Shown here in pieces: positions 14,189 through 27,797 of a DNA stretch of 64,000 bases (position 1 is the stretch's first letter; each line of letters begins with the position of its first letter). The translations under genes and the position numbers were made by a program. This DNA comes from Hydractinia symbiolongicarpus (lineage: Eukaryota > Cnidaria > Hydrozoa > Anthoathecata > Hydractiniidae), in assembly GCF_029227915.1 (NCBI RefSeq), contig NC_079882.1, positions 1,796,001-1,860,000 of the forward strand, read 5' to 3'. The notes beneath the pieces were generated by a model. That model was not told where the DNA came from and ran no database searches. It saw only the letters and a program-made list of their open reading frames with translations.

Positions 14189-17100
14189 CGCTGAGTTCCG
14201 GCAATCACGTCAAACTAAAAAGAATGTTATTTCTTGGAGTCCAATTGTTCCATTTATCACATTTATCAGGTCACAGTCCAAAGTTAGTTCAATTAAGTCC
14301 CACAGTCAATCGTTTCATTGTTAAAAGCGATACAACCGAGTAATATGAGAAAAATATCCCTAAGTATATGTTGGTACGAATATGTGACGCAACCGTTGTA
14401 ACTGAAGCGGATTGATACCGTTAGAAAGTCAATGAAATGTAGTTTTTGAAACTGTCGCTATTTCTTCAGCGCGCGATAACGGCCAGGATTACTCCCACAG
14501 TAAAAAATGACTTATTAATCTAAATTTTTAAATGAAGCGCTACCACAACGCCCAGTGTAATCGCTGAGTTCCGGCAATCATGTCAAATTAAGAAGAATGT
14601 TATTTCTTGGAGTCCACTTTTCTCACTTATAAAATTTATAAAGTCACAGACCAAAATCAGTTCAATTTAGCCCCAGAGTCAATCGATTCACTGTTAAAAG
14701 CGATGCATCCTAGTAATATCAGAAACATGTCGCTTAATACATGTTGGTACGAATACATGACCCAACCGTTGTAACTCAAACGGACTGACAACGTTAGAAA
14801 GTCAATGAAATGTAGTTTCTGAAACTGTCGCTATTTCTTCAGCTCGCGATAACGGCTAGGATTTGTCCCACAGTAAAAAAATGACTTTTTAATCTTAATT
14901 CTTAAATGAAGCGCTACCACAGCGCCCAGTGTAATCGCTGAGTTCCGGCAATCATGTCAACTTAAGAAGAATGTTATTTCTTGGAGTCCACTTGTCTCAC
15001 TTATGACATTTATAAAGTCAAAGACCAAAATCAGTTCAATTTAGCCCCACAGTCAATCGTTTCACTGTTAAAAGCGATACAACCGAGTAATATGAGAAAA
15101 ATATCCCTAAGTACATCTTGGTACGAATATGTGACGCAACCGTTGTAACTGAAGCGGATTGATACCGTTAGAAAGTCAATGAACTGTAGTTTTTGAAACT
15201 ATCGCTATTTTTTCAGCGCTCGATAACGGTTAGGATTGGTCCCACAGTAAAGAATGACTTATTTACCTAAACTTTTAAATGAAGCGCTACCACAGCGCCC
15301 AGTGTAATCGCTGAGTTCCGGCAATCACGTCAAACTAAAAAGAATGTTATTTCTTGGAGTCCAATTGTCTCATTTATCACATTTATCAGGTCACAGTCCA
15401 AAGTTAGTTCAATTAAGTCCCACAGTCAATCGTTTCATTGTTAAAAGCGATACAACCGAGTAATATGAGAAAAATATCCCTAAGTATATGTTGGTACGAA
15501 TATGTGACGCAACCGTTGTAACTGAAGCGGATTGATACCGTTAGAAAGTCAATGAAATGTAGTTTTTGAAACTGTCGCTATTTCTTCAGCGCGCGATAAC
15601 GGCCAGGATTACTCCCACAGTAAAAAATGACTTATTAATCTAAATTTTTAAATGAAGCGCTACCACAACGCCCAGTGTAATCGCTGAGTTCCGGCAATCA
15701 TGTCAAATTAAGAAGAATGTTATTTCTAGGAGTCCACTTTTCTCACTTATAAAATTTATAAAGTCACAGACCAAAATCAGTTCAATTTAGCCCCAGAGTC
15801 AATCGATTCACTGTTAAAAGCGATGCAACCTAGTAATATCAGAAACATGTCGCTTAATACATGTTGGTACGAATACATGACCCAACCGTTGTAACTCAAA
15901 CGGACTGACAACGTTAGAAAGTCAATGAAATGTAGTTTCTGAAACTGTTGCTATTTCTTCAGCTCGCGATAACGGCTAGGATTTGTCCCACAGTAAAAAA
16001 ATGACTTTTTAATCTTAATTCTTAAATGAAGCGCTACCACAGCGCCCAGTGTAATCGCTGAGTTTCGGCAATCATGTCAAATTAAAAAGAATGTTATATC
16101 TTGGAGTCCACTTGTATCACTTATAACATTTATAAAGTCACAGACCAAAATCAGTTCAATTTAGTCCCACTGTCAATCGTTTCACTGTTAAAAGCGATGC
16201 AACCGAGTAATATGAGAAAAATATCCCTAAGTACATGTTGGTACGAATATGTGACGCAACCGTTGTAACTGAAGCGGATTGATACCGTTAGAAAGTCAAT
16301 GAAATGTAGTTTTTGAAACTGTCGCTATTTCTTCAGCGCGCGATAACGGCCTGGATTACTCCCACAGTAAAAAATGACTTATTAATCTAAATTTTTAAAT
16401 GAAGCGCTACCACAACGCCCAGTGTAATCGCTGAGTTCCGGCAATCATGTCAAACTAAGAAGAATGTTATTTCTTGGAGTCCAATTGTCTCATTTATCAC
16501 ATTTATCAGGTCACAGTCCAAAGTTAGTTCAATTAAGTCCCACAGTCAATCGTTTCATTGTTAAAAGCGTTACAACCGAGTAATATGAGAAAAATATCCC
16601 TAAGTACATGTTGGTACGAATATGTGACGCAACCGTTGTAACTGAAGCGGATTGATACCGTTAGAAAGTCAATGAAATGTAGTTTTTGAAACTGTCGCTA
16701 TTTCTTCAGCGCGCGATAACGGCCTGGATTACTCCCACAGTAAAAAATGACTTATTAATCTAAATTTTTAAATGAAGCGCTACCACAACGCCCAGTGTAA
16801 TCGCTGAGTTCCGGCAATCATGTCAAATTAAGAAGAATGTTATTTCTTGGAGTCCACTCTTCTCACTTATAAAATTTATAAAGTCACAGACCAAAATCAG
16901 TTCAATTTAGCCCCAGAGTCAATCGTTTCACTGTTAAAAGCGATGCAACCTAGTAATATCAGAAACATGTCGCTTAATACATGTTGGTACGAATACATGA
17001 CCCAACCGCTGTAACTCAAACGGACTGACAACGTTAGAAAGTCAATGAAATGTAGTTTCTGAAACTGTCGCTATTTCTTCAGCTCGCGATAACGGCTAGG

Positions 17101-17548
17101 ATTTGTCCCACAGTAAAAAAATGACTTTTTAATCTTAATTCTTAAATGAAGCGCTACCACAGCGCCCAGTGTAATCGCTGAGTTTCGGCAATCATGTCAA
17201 ATTAAAAAGAATGTTATATCTTGGAGTCCACTTGTATCACTTATAACATTTATAAAGTCACAGACCAAAATCAGTTCAATTTAGTCCCACTGTCAATCGT
17301 TTCACTGTTAAAAGCGATGCAACCGAGTAATATGAGAAAAATATCGCTGATAACATGTTGGTACGAATGTGTGACGCAACCGTTGTAACTGAAGCAGATT
17401 GTTACCGTTAGAAAGTCAATGAAATGTAGTTTTTGAAACTGTCGCTATTTCTTCAGCGCGCGATAACGGCTAGGAATGGTCTCACAGTAAAAAATGACTT
17501 ATTAATCTAAATTTTTAAATAAAGCGCTACCACAGCGCCCAGTGTAAC
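14189..17548 (+). repeat. Trimer higher-order repeat, three copies of 1,120 bp
   Basis: Copies start at 14189, 15309 and 16429, exactly 1,120 bp (three monomers) apart. Shared rare variants include TAAGTATATG (14361, 15481; TAAGTACATG at 16601), ACGGCCAGGATT or ACGGCCTGGATT, CACTTTTCTCAC, and GAAACATGTCGC in the second monomer. The third monomer of copy 1 is a different class A variant (GTCAACTTAAG) from the TTATATC type in copies 2 and 3, so one position was exchanged. Confidence 0.87.
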
Positions 17549-20529
17549 CGCTGACTTCCGGCAATCATGTCAAACTAAGAAGAATGTTATTTCTTGGAGT
17601 CCAATTGTCTCATTTATCACATTTATCAGGTCACAGTCCAAAATCAGTTCAGTTAAGTCCCACAGTCAATTGTTTCACTGTTAAAAGCCATACAACCTAG
17701 TAATACCGGAATAATATCACGAAACACATGTTGGTACGATTATGTGACTCAACTGTTGTAACTCAAACGGATTGATACTGTTAGAAAGTCAATGAAATGT
17801 AGTTCTTGAAGCTGTCGCTATTTCTTCAGCGCGCGATAACGGCTAGGATGGGTCCCACAGTAAAGAATGACTTATTTATCTAAATTCTTAAATGAAGCGC
17901 TACCACAGCGCCCAGTGTAACCGCTGACTTCCGGCAATCATGTCAAACTAAGAAGAATGTTATTTCTTGGAGTCCACTTTTCTTAATTATCGCATTTATC
18001 AGGTCACAGTCCACAGTTAGATCAATTAACTCCCACAGTCAATCGTTTCATTGTCAAAAGCGATGCAATCTAGTAATATCAGAAAAATATCGCTAAAGGC
18101 ATGTTGGTACTAATATGTGACCCAACGGTTGTAACTCAAACGGACTGACACCGTTAGAAAGTCAATGAAATGTAGTTTTTGAAACCATCGCTATTTTTTC
18201 AGCGCGCGATAACGGCTAGGAATGGTCTCACAGTAAAAAATGACTTATTAATCTAAATTTTTAAATGAAGCGCTACCACAGCGCCCAGTGTAACCGCTGA
18301 CTTCCGGCAATCATGTCAAACTAAGAAGAATGTTATTTCTTGGAGTCCACTTTTCTTAATTATCGCATTTATCAGGTCACAGTCCACAGTTAGATCAATT
18401 AACTCCCACAGTCAATCGTTTCATTGTCAAAAGCGATGCAATCTAGTAATATCAGAAAAATATCGCTAAAGGCATGTTGGTACTAATATGTGACCCAACC
18501 GTTGTAACTCAAACGGACTGACACCGGTAGAAAGTCAATGAAATGTAGTTTTTGAAACCGTCGCTATTTTTTCAGCGCGCGATAACGGCTAGGAATGGTC
18601 TCACAGTAAAAAATGACTTATTAATCTAAATTTTTAAATGACGCGCTACCACAGCGCCCAGTGTAACCGCTGAGTTCCGGCAATCATGTCAAATAAAGAA
18701 GAATGTTATTTCTTGGAGTCTATTTGTCTCACTTTCACATTTATAAGGTCAAAGTCCATAATCAGTTCAATTAAGTCCCACAGTCAATCGTTTCACTGTT
18801 AAAAGCCATACAACATAGAAATACCGGAAAAACATCACGAAATACATGTTGGTACGAATAGGTGACCCAACCGTTGTAACTCAAACAGACTGACACCGTT
18901 AGAAAGTCGATGAAAGGTAGTTTTAGAAAATGTCTCTATTCCTTCAGCGCGCGCAAACGGCTAGGATTAGTCCCACAGTAAAGAATGACTTATTTATCGA
19001 AATTTTTAAATGAAGCGCTACCAAAGCGCCCAGTGAAATCGCTGAGTTCCGGCAATCATGTCAAATTAAGGAGAATGTTATTTCTTGGAGTCCAATTTTC
19101 TCATTTATCACATTTATCAGGTCACAGTCCAAAGTTAGTTCAATTAAGTCCCACAGTCAATCGTTTCATTGTTAAAAGCGATGCAACCTAGTAGTATCAG
19201 AAAAATATCGCTAAATGCATGTTGGTACGAATATGTGACCCAACTGTTGTAACTCAAACGGACTGACACCGTTAGAAAGTCAATGAAATGTAGTTTTTGA
19301 AACTGTCGCTATTTCTTCAGCGCGCGATAACGGCTAGGAATGGTCTCACAGTAAAAAATGACTTATTAATCTAAATTTTTAAATGAAGCGCTACCACAGC
19401 GCCCACTGTAACCGCTGACTTCCGGCAATCATGTCAAACTAAGAAGAATGTTATTTCTTGGAGTCCACTTTTCTTAATTATCGCATTTATCAGGTCACAG
19501 TCCACAGTTAGATCAATTAAGTCCCACAGTCAATCGTTTCATTGTCAAAAGCGATGCAATCTAGTAATATCAGAAAAATATCGCTAAAGGCATGTTGGTA
19601 CTAATATGTGACCCAACCGTTGTAACTCAAACGGACTGACACCGTTAGAAAGTCAATGAAATGTAGTTTTTGAAACCGTCGCTATTTTTTCAGCGCGCGA
19701 TAACGGCTAGGAATGGTTTCACAGTAAAAAATGACTTATTAATCTAAATTTTTAAATGACGCGCTACCACAGCGCCCAGTGTAACCGCTGAGTTCCGGCA
19801 ATCATGTCAAATAAAGAAGAATGTTATTTCTTGGAGTCTATTTGTCTCACTTTCACATTTATAAGGTCAAAGTCCATAATCAGTTCAATTAAGTCCCACA
19901 GTCAATCGTTTCACTGTTAAAAGCCATACAACATAGAAATACCGGAAAAACATCACGAAATACATGTTGGTACCAATAGGTGACCCAACCGTTGTAACTC
20001 AAACAGACTGACACCGTTAGAAAGTCGATGAAAGGTAGTTTTAGAAAATGTCTCTATTCCTTCAGCGCGCGCAAACGGCTAGGATTAGTCCCACAGTAAA
20101 GAATGACTTATTTATCGAAATTTTTAAATGAAGCGCTACCAAAGCGCCCAGTGAAATCGCTGAGTTCCGGCAATCATGTCAAATTAAGGAGAATGTTATT
20201 TCTTGGAGTCCAATTTTCTCATTTATCACATTTATCAGGTCACAGTCCAAAGTTAGTTCAATTAAGTCCCACAGTCAATCGTTTCATTGTTAAAAGCGAT
20301 GCAACCTAGTAGTATCAGAAAAATATCGCTAAATGCATGTTGGTACGAATATGTGACCCAACTGTTGTAACTCAAACGGACTGACACCGTTTGAAAGTCA
20401 ATGAAATGTAGTTTTTGAAACTGTCGCGATTTTTTCAGCGCGCGATAACGGCTAGGAATGGTCCCACAGTAAAAAATGGCTTATTAATCTAAATTTTTAA
20501 ATGAAGCGCTACCCCACACCCAGTGTAAC
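17549..20529 (+). repeat. Transition domain with trimer duplication (8 monomers)
   Basis: Class C middle segments (AGCCATACAACC, GATACTG) first appear here, at 17686. Three monomers start with CGCTGACTT and share TTTTCTTAATTATCGC (17922, 18295, 19413). A trimer starting at 18295 recurs at 19413, an offset of 1,118 bp. The two copies look nearly identical up to about 19270 and 20388, then diverge (for example AGAAAGTC against TTGAAAGTC). Copy 2 ends with a degraded hairpin region (TACCCCACACCCAG). Confidence 0.85.
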
Positions 20530-23500
20530 CACTGAGTTCCGGCAATCATGTTGAATTAAGAAGAATGTTATTTCTTGGAGTCCAATTTTCTCATTTATCA
20601 CATTTATCAGGTCACAGTCCAATGTTAGTTCAATTAAGTCCCACAGTCAATCGCTTTAATGTTAAAATCGATGCAACCTAGCAATATCAGAAAAATATCG
20701 CTAATTGCATGTTGGTGCGAATATGTGACCCAACCGTTGTAACTCAAACGGACTGACACCGTTAGAAAGTCAATGAAAGCTAGTTTTAGGAAATGTCTCT
20801 ATTTTTTCAGCGCGCGCTAACGGCTAGGATTTGTCCCACAGTAAAGAATGACTTATTTATCTAAATTCTTAAATGAAGCGCTACGAAAGCGCCCAGTGTA
20901 AGCGCTGAGTTCCGGCAATCATGTCAAATTAAGAAGAATGTTATTTCTCGGACTCCAATTGTCTCATTTATCACATTTATCAGGTCACAGTCCAAAGTTA
21001 GTCCAATTAAGTCCCACAGTCAATCGTTTCATAGTTATAAGCGATGCAACCTAGTAATATCAGAAAAATATCGTTAAATACATGTTGGTACGAATAAGTG
21101 ACCCAACCGTTGTAACTCAAACGGACTGACACCGTTAGAAAGTTAATGAAAGGTAGTTTTAGAAAATGTCTCTATTTCTTCAGCGCGTGCTAACGGTTAG
21201 GATTGGTCCCACAGTAAAGAATGACTTATCTATCTAAATTTTTAAATGAAGCGCTACCAAAGCGCCCAGTGTAATCGCTCAGTTCCGGCAATCATGTCAA
21301 ATTAAGAAGAATGTTATTTCTTGGAGTCTAATTGTCTCACTTTCACATTTATAAGGTCACAGTCCATAATCAGTTCAATTAAGTCCCACAGTCAATCGTT
21401 TCACTGTTAAAAGCCATACAACCCAGTAACACCGCAAAAATATCACGAAGTACATGTTGGTACGAATATGTGACTCAACCGTTGTAACGCAAACGGATTG
21501 ATACTGTTAGAAAGTCAATGAAATGTAGTTCTTGAAACTGTCGCTATTTCTTGTGCGCGCAATAACGGCTAGGATTGGTCCCACAGTAAAAAATGACTTA
21601 CTTATCTAAATTCTTAAATGAAGTGCTACCACAGCACCCAGTGTAACCACTGAGTTCCGGCAATCATGTCGAATTAAGAAGAATGTTATTTCTTGGACTC
21701 CAATTGTCTCATTTTTCACATTTATAAGGTCACTGTCCAAAGTTAGTTCAATTAAGTCCCACAGTCAATCGCTTCATTGTTAAAAGCGATGCAACCTAGT
21801 AATATCAGAAAAATATCGCTAAATACATGTTGGCACGAATTGGTGACCCAACCGTTGTAACTCAAACGGAGTGACACCGTTAGAAAGTCAATGAAAGGTT
21901 GTTTTGGAAAACTGTCGCTGTTTCTTCAGCGCGCGATAACGGCTAGGATTGGTCCCACAATAAAGAATGACTTATTTTTCTAAATTCTTAAATGAAACGT
22001 TACCACAGCGCCAATTTAATCGCTGAGTTCCAGCAATCATGTCAAATTAAGGAGAATGTTATTTCTTGGAGTCCAATTTTCTGATTTATCACATTTATCA
22101 GGTCACAGTCCAAGGTTAGTTCAATTAAGTCCCACAGTGAATCGCTTTAATGTTAAAAGCGATGCAACCTAGTAATATCAGAAAAATATCGCTAAGTGCA
22201 TGTTGGTACGAATATGTGACCCAACCGTTGTAACTCAAACGGACTGACACCGTTAGAAAGTCAATGAAAGCTAGTTTTAGAAAATGTCTCTATTTTTTCA
22301 GCGCGCGCTAACGGCTAGGATTGGTCCCACAGTAAAGAATGACTTATTTATCTAAATTCTTAAATGAAGCGCTACGAAAGCGCCCAGTGTAAGCGCTGAG
22401 TTCCGGCAATCATGTCAAATTAAGAAGAATGTTATTTCTTGGAGTCTAATTGTCTGACTTTCACATTTATAAGGTCACAGTCCATAATCAGTTCAATTAA
22501 GTCCCACAGTCAATCGTTTCACGGTTAAAAGCCATACAACCTAGTAATACCGCAAAAATATCCCGAAGTACATGTTGGTACGAATATGTGACTCAATCGT
22601 TTTAACTCAAACGGATTGATACTGTTAGAAAATAAATGAAATTTAGTTCTTGAAACTGTCGCTATTTCTTGTGCGCGCAATAACGGCTAGGATGGGTCCC
22701 ACAGTAAAGAATGACTTATTTATCTAAATTCTTAAATGAAGCGCTACCACAGCACCCAGTGTAACCACTGAGTTCCGGCAATCATGTCGAATTAAGAAGA
22801 ATGTTATTTCTTGGACTCCAATTGTCTCTTTTATCACATTTATAAGGTCACATTCCAAAGTCAGTTCAATTAAGTCACACAGTCTATCGTTTCATTGTTA
22901 TAAGCGATGCAACCTAGTAATATCAGAAAAATATCGCTAAATACATGTTGGTACGAATAGGTGACCCAACCGTTGTAACTCAAACGGAGTGACACCGTTA
23001 GAAAGTCAATGAAATGTTGTTTTTGAAACTGTCGCTGTTTCTTCAGCGCGCGTTAACGGCTAGGATTGGTCCCACAGTAAAGAATGACTTATTTATCTAA
23101 ATTCTTAAATGACGCGCTGCCACAGCGCCCAGCGTAATCGCTGAGTTCCGGCAATCATGTAGAATTAAGGAGAATGTTATTTCTTGGAGTCCAATTTTCT
23201 CATTTATCACATTTTTCTGGTCACAGTCCAATGTCAGTTCAATTAAGTCCTACAGTCAATCGCTTCATTGCTAAAAGTGATGCAACCTAGTAATATCTGA
23301 AAAATATCGCTAAATGCATGTTGGTACGAATAGGTGACCCAACCGTTGTAACTCAAACGGACGACACCGTTAGAAAGTCAAAGAAAGCTAGTTTTAGAAA
23401 ATGTCTCTATTTCTTCAGCGCGCGCTAACGGCTAGGATTGGTTCCACAGTAAAGAATGACTTATTTATCTAAATTCTTAAATGAAGCGCTACCAAAGCGC

Positions 23501-26500
23501 CCAGTGTAATCGCTCAGTTCCGGCAATCATGTCAAATTAAGAAGAATGTTATTTCTTGGAGTCTAATTGTCTCACTTTTACATTTATAAGGTCACGGTCC
23601 ATAATCGGTTCAATTAAGTCCCACTGTCAATCGTTTCACTGTTAAAAGCCATACAAACTAGTAAAATCGGAACAATATCACGAAATGTATGTTGGTACGA
23701 ATATGCGACTCAACCTTTGTAACTCAAACGGATTGATACTGTTAGAAAGTCAATGAAATGTAGTTCTTGAAGCTATTGCTTTATCTTCAGTGCGCGATAA
23801 CTGCTAGGATTTGTCCCACAGTAAAGACTTATTTATCTAAATTCTTAAATGAAGCGCTACCACAGCGTCCAGTGTAATCGCTAAGTTCCGGAAATCATGT
23901 CAAATTAACAAGAATGTTATTTCTTGGAGTCTAATTGTCTCACTTTCACATTTACAAGGTCACAGTCCATAATCAGTTCAATTAAGTCCCACAGTCAATC
24001 ATTTCATAGTTATAAGCGATGCAACCTAGTAATATCAGAAAAATCTCCCTAAATGCATGTTGGTACGAATATGTGACCCAACCGTTGCAACTCAAACAGA
24101 CTGACACCGTTAGAAAGTCAATGAAAGTTAGTTTTAGAAATTGTCTCTATTTCTTCAGCGCGCGCTTACGGCTAGGATTGGTCCCACAGTAAAGAATGAC
24201 TTATTGATCTAAATTTTTAAATCAAGCGCTACCAAAGCGCCCAGTGTAATCGCTCAGTTCCAGCAATCATGTCAAAGTAAGAAGACTGTTAGTTCTAGGA
24301 CTCCAATTGTATCATTTATCACATTTATCAGGTCACAGTCCAAAGTTAGTTCAATCAAGTCCCACAGTCAACCGTTTCATAGTTATAAGCGATGCAACCT
24401 AGTCATATCAGAAAAATATCGTTAAATACATTTTGGTACGAATAGGTGACCCAACCGTTGTAACTCAAACGGACTGACACCGTTAGAAAGTTAATGAAAG
24501 GTAGTTTTAGAAAATGTCTCTATTTCTTCAGCGCGTGCTAACGGCTAGGTTTGGTCCCACAGTAAAGAATGACTTATCTATCTAATTTTTTAAATGAAGC
24601 GCTACCAAAGCGCCCAGTGTAATCGCTCAGTTCCGGCAGTCATGTCAAATTAAGAAGAATGTTATTTCTTGGAGTCTAATTGTCTCACTTTTACATTTAT
24701 AAGGTCACAGTCCATAATCGGTTCAATTAAGTCCCACAGTCAATCGTTTCACTGTTAAAAGCCATACAACCTTGTAATACCGCAAAAATATCACGAAGTA
24801 CATGTTGGTACGAATATGTGACTCAACCGTTGTAACTCAAACGGATTGATACTGTTAGAAAGTCAATGAAATGTAGTTCTTAAAGCTGTCGCTACTTCTT
24901 CAGCGCGCGATAACGGCTAGGATTGGTCCCACAGTAAAGAATGACTTATTTATCTAAATTCTTAAACGAAGCGCTACCAAAGCGCCCAGTGTAATCGCTC
25001 AGTTCAGGCAATCATGTCAAATTAAGAAGAATGTTATTTCTTGGAGTCTAATTGTCTCACTTTCACATTTATAAGGTCACAGTCCAAAGTTAGTTCAATT
25101 AAGTCCCACAGTCAATCGTTTCACTGTTAAAAGCCATACAACCTAGTAATACCGCAAAAATATCACGAAGTACATGTTGGTACGAATATGTGACTCAACC
25201 ATTGTAACTCAAACGGATTGATACTGTTAGAAAGTCAATGAAATTAGTCCTTGAAGCTGTCGCTACTTCTTCAGTGCGCGATAACGGCTAGGATTGGTCC
25301 CACAGTAAAGAATGACTTATTTTTCTAAATTCTTAAACGAAGCGCTACCACAGCGCCCAGTGTAATCACTGAGTCCTGGCAATCATGTCAAATTAAGGAG
25401 AATGTTATTTTTTGGAGTCCAATTTTCTCATTTATCACATTTATCAGGTCACAGTCCAAAGTTAGTTCAATTAAGTCCCACAGTCAATCGTTTCATAGTT
25501 ATAAGCGATGCAACCTAGTCATATCAGAAAAATATCGCTAAATGCATGTTGGTACGAATATGTGACCCAACTGTTGTAACTCAAACGGACTGACACCGTT
25601 AGAATGTCGATGAAATGTAGTTTTTGAAACTGTCGCGCATTTTTCTGCGCGCAATAACGGCTAGGAATGGTCTCACAGTAAAAAACGACTTATTAATCTA
25701 AATTTTTTAATGAAACGCTATCAAAGCGCCCAGTGTAATCGCTCAGTGCAGGCAATCATGTCAAATTAAGGAGAATGTTATTTCTTGGAGTTAAATTTTC
25801 TCATTTATCACATTTATAAGGTCACAGTCCAAAGTCAGTTCAATTAAGTCCCACAGTCAATCGTGTCATTGTTATAAGCGATGCAACCTAGTAATATCAG
25901 CAAAATATCGCTAAATACATGCTGGTACGTATAGGTGACCCAACCGTTGTACCTCAAACGGAGTGACACCGTTAGAAAGTCAATGAAATGTTGTTTTTGA
26001 AACTGTCGCTGTTTCTTCAGCGCGCGATAACGGCTAGGATTGGTCCCACAGTAAAGAATGACTTATTTTTCTAAATTCTTAAATGAAACGCTACGACAGC
26101 GCCCAGTGTAATCGCGGAGTTCCGGCAATCATGTCAAATTAAGGAGAATGTTATTTCTTGGAGTCCAATTTTCTCATTTATCACACTTATCAGGTCACAG
26201 TCCAATGTTAGTTCAATTATGTCCCACAGTCAATCGCTTCAATGTTAAAAGCGATTCAACCTAGTAATATCAGAAAAATATCGCTAAATGCATGTTGGTA
26301 CGAATATGTGAACCAACCGTTGTAACTCAAACGGACTGACACCGTTAGAAAGGCAATGAAAGCTAGTTTTAAATATGTCTCTATTTCTTCAGCGCGCGGT
26401 AACGGCTAGGAATGGTCCCACAGTAAAGAATGACTTATTTATCTAAATTCTTAAATGAAGCGCTACCAAAGCGCCCAGTGTAATCGCTCAGTTCCGGCAA

Positions 26501-27600
26501 TCATGTCAAATTAAGAAGAATGTTATTTCTTTGAGTCTAATTGTCTCACTTTCACATTTATCAGGTCACAGTCCAAAGTCAGCTCAATTAAGTCCCACAG
26601 TCAATCGTTTCATTGTTATAAGCAATGCAACCTAGTAATATCAGAAAAATATCGCTAAATACATGTTGGTACGAATAGGTAAGCCAACCGTTGTAACTCA
26701 AACGGAGTGACACCGTTAGAAAGTCAATAAAATGTAGTTCTTGAAACTGTCGCTATTTCTTGTGCGCGCGATAACGGCTAGGATTGTCCCACAGTAAAGA
26801 ATGACTTATTTATCTAAATTCCTAAATGAAGCGCTACCACAGCACCCAGTGTAACCACTGAGTTCCAGCAATCATGTCGAATTAAGAGGAAGTTATTTCT
26901 TGGACTCCAATTGTCTCATTTATCACATTTATAAGGTCACAGTCCAAAGTCAGTTCAATTAAGTCCCACAGTCAATCGTTTCATTGTTATAAGCGACGCA
27001 ACCTAGTAATATCAGAAAAATATCGCTAAATACATGTTGGTACGAATAGGTGACCCAACTGTTGTAACTCAAACGGAGTGACAGCGTTAGAAAATCTATG
27101 AAATGTTGTTTTTGAAACTGTCGCTGTTTCTTCAGCGCCCAATAACGGCTAGGATTGGTCCCACAGTAAAGAATGACTTATTTATCTAAATTCTTAAATG
27201 AAACGCTACCACAGCGCCCAGTGTAATCGCCGAGTTCCGGCAATCGTGTCAAATTAAGGAGAATGTTATTTCTTGGAGTCCAATTTTCTCATTTATCACA
27301 TTTATCAGGTCACAGTCCAATGTTAGTTCAATTAAGTCGCACAGTCAGTCGCTTCATTGTTAAAAGCGATGCAACCTAGTAATATCAAAAAAATATAGCT
27401 AAATGCATTTTGGTACGAATATGTCACACAACCGTTGTAACTTAAACGGACTGTCACCGTTAGAAAGTCAATGAAAGGTAGTTTTATAAAATGTCTCTAT
27501 TTCTTCAGCGCGCGCTAACGGCTAGTATTGGTGCCACAGTAAAGAATGACTTATTTATCTAAATTCTTAAATGAAGCGCTACGAAAGTGCCCAGTGTAAC
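20530..27600 (+). repeat. Heterogeneous class B/C monomers (19 copies)
   Basis: Class B and C monomers and their hybrids are interspersed, with little large-scale duplication inside the stretch itself. Marker variants that recur further right first appear here. They include CAGTAAAGACTT (a 4-bp deletion) near 23820, ATACAAACTAGTAAAATCGG near 23652, and CTTGTGCGCGCAATAACGG near 21550 and 22670. The segment 26215-27797 is reused at 34777-36360. Only satellite is present. Confidence 0.82.
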
Positions 27601-27797
27601 CGCTCAGTTCCGGCAATCATGTCAAATTAAGAAGAATGTTATTTCTTGGAGTCTAATTGTCTCACTTTCACATTCATCAGGTCACAGTCCAAAGTTAGTT
27701 CAATTAAGTCCCACAGTCAATCGTTTCACTGTTAAAAGCCATACAACCTTGTAATACCGCAAAAATATCACGAAGTACATGTTGGTACGAATATGTG
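26215..27797 (+). repeat. Segment reused 8.56 kb downstream (34777-36360)
   Basis: Shared rare variants in order are AATTATGTCCC, GCGATTCAACC, TTTTAAATATGTCTC, GGTAACGGCTAGGAATGG, TCAATAAAATGTAG, AGGAATGTTATT-type variants, CAGCGCCCAATAACGG and CGAGTTCCGGCAATCGTGTC. The offset is about 8,562 bp (23 monomers). The match ends where this copy reads GTGACTCAACCGTTGTAAC and the downstream copy reads GTGACCCAACTGTTGAAAC. Several substitutions separate the copies, so this is older than the 3,351-bp tandem duplication lying between them. Confidence 0.78.

Larger units (their letters stand above)
1..17548 (+). repeat. Left domain: class A and class B monomers (47 copies)
   Basis: Class A copies carry ACTTATAACATTTATAAAG, AGACCAAAATCAG, ACCGAGTAATATGAG, GACGCAACC and AACTGAAGCGG. 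Class B copies carry CATTTATCACATTTATCAGG, CACGTCAAACTAAG, CATGACCCAACC and AACTCAAACGGACTGACAACG. Many copies are hybrids that switch class within the monomer. At 6181, for example, an A left half continues as B. Average monomer length is about 373.4 bp, slightly longer than on the right. No class C middle segment (AGCCATACAACC) was seen here. The stretch holds only satellite. Confidence 0.88.

Noticed and set aside
18985-20309. Two identical 68-codon open frames (18985-19191 and 20103-20309)
   Set aside because: Their identity follows from the 1,118-bp trimer duplication, not from coding constraint. Other monomers interrupt the same frame.
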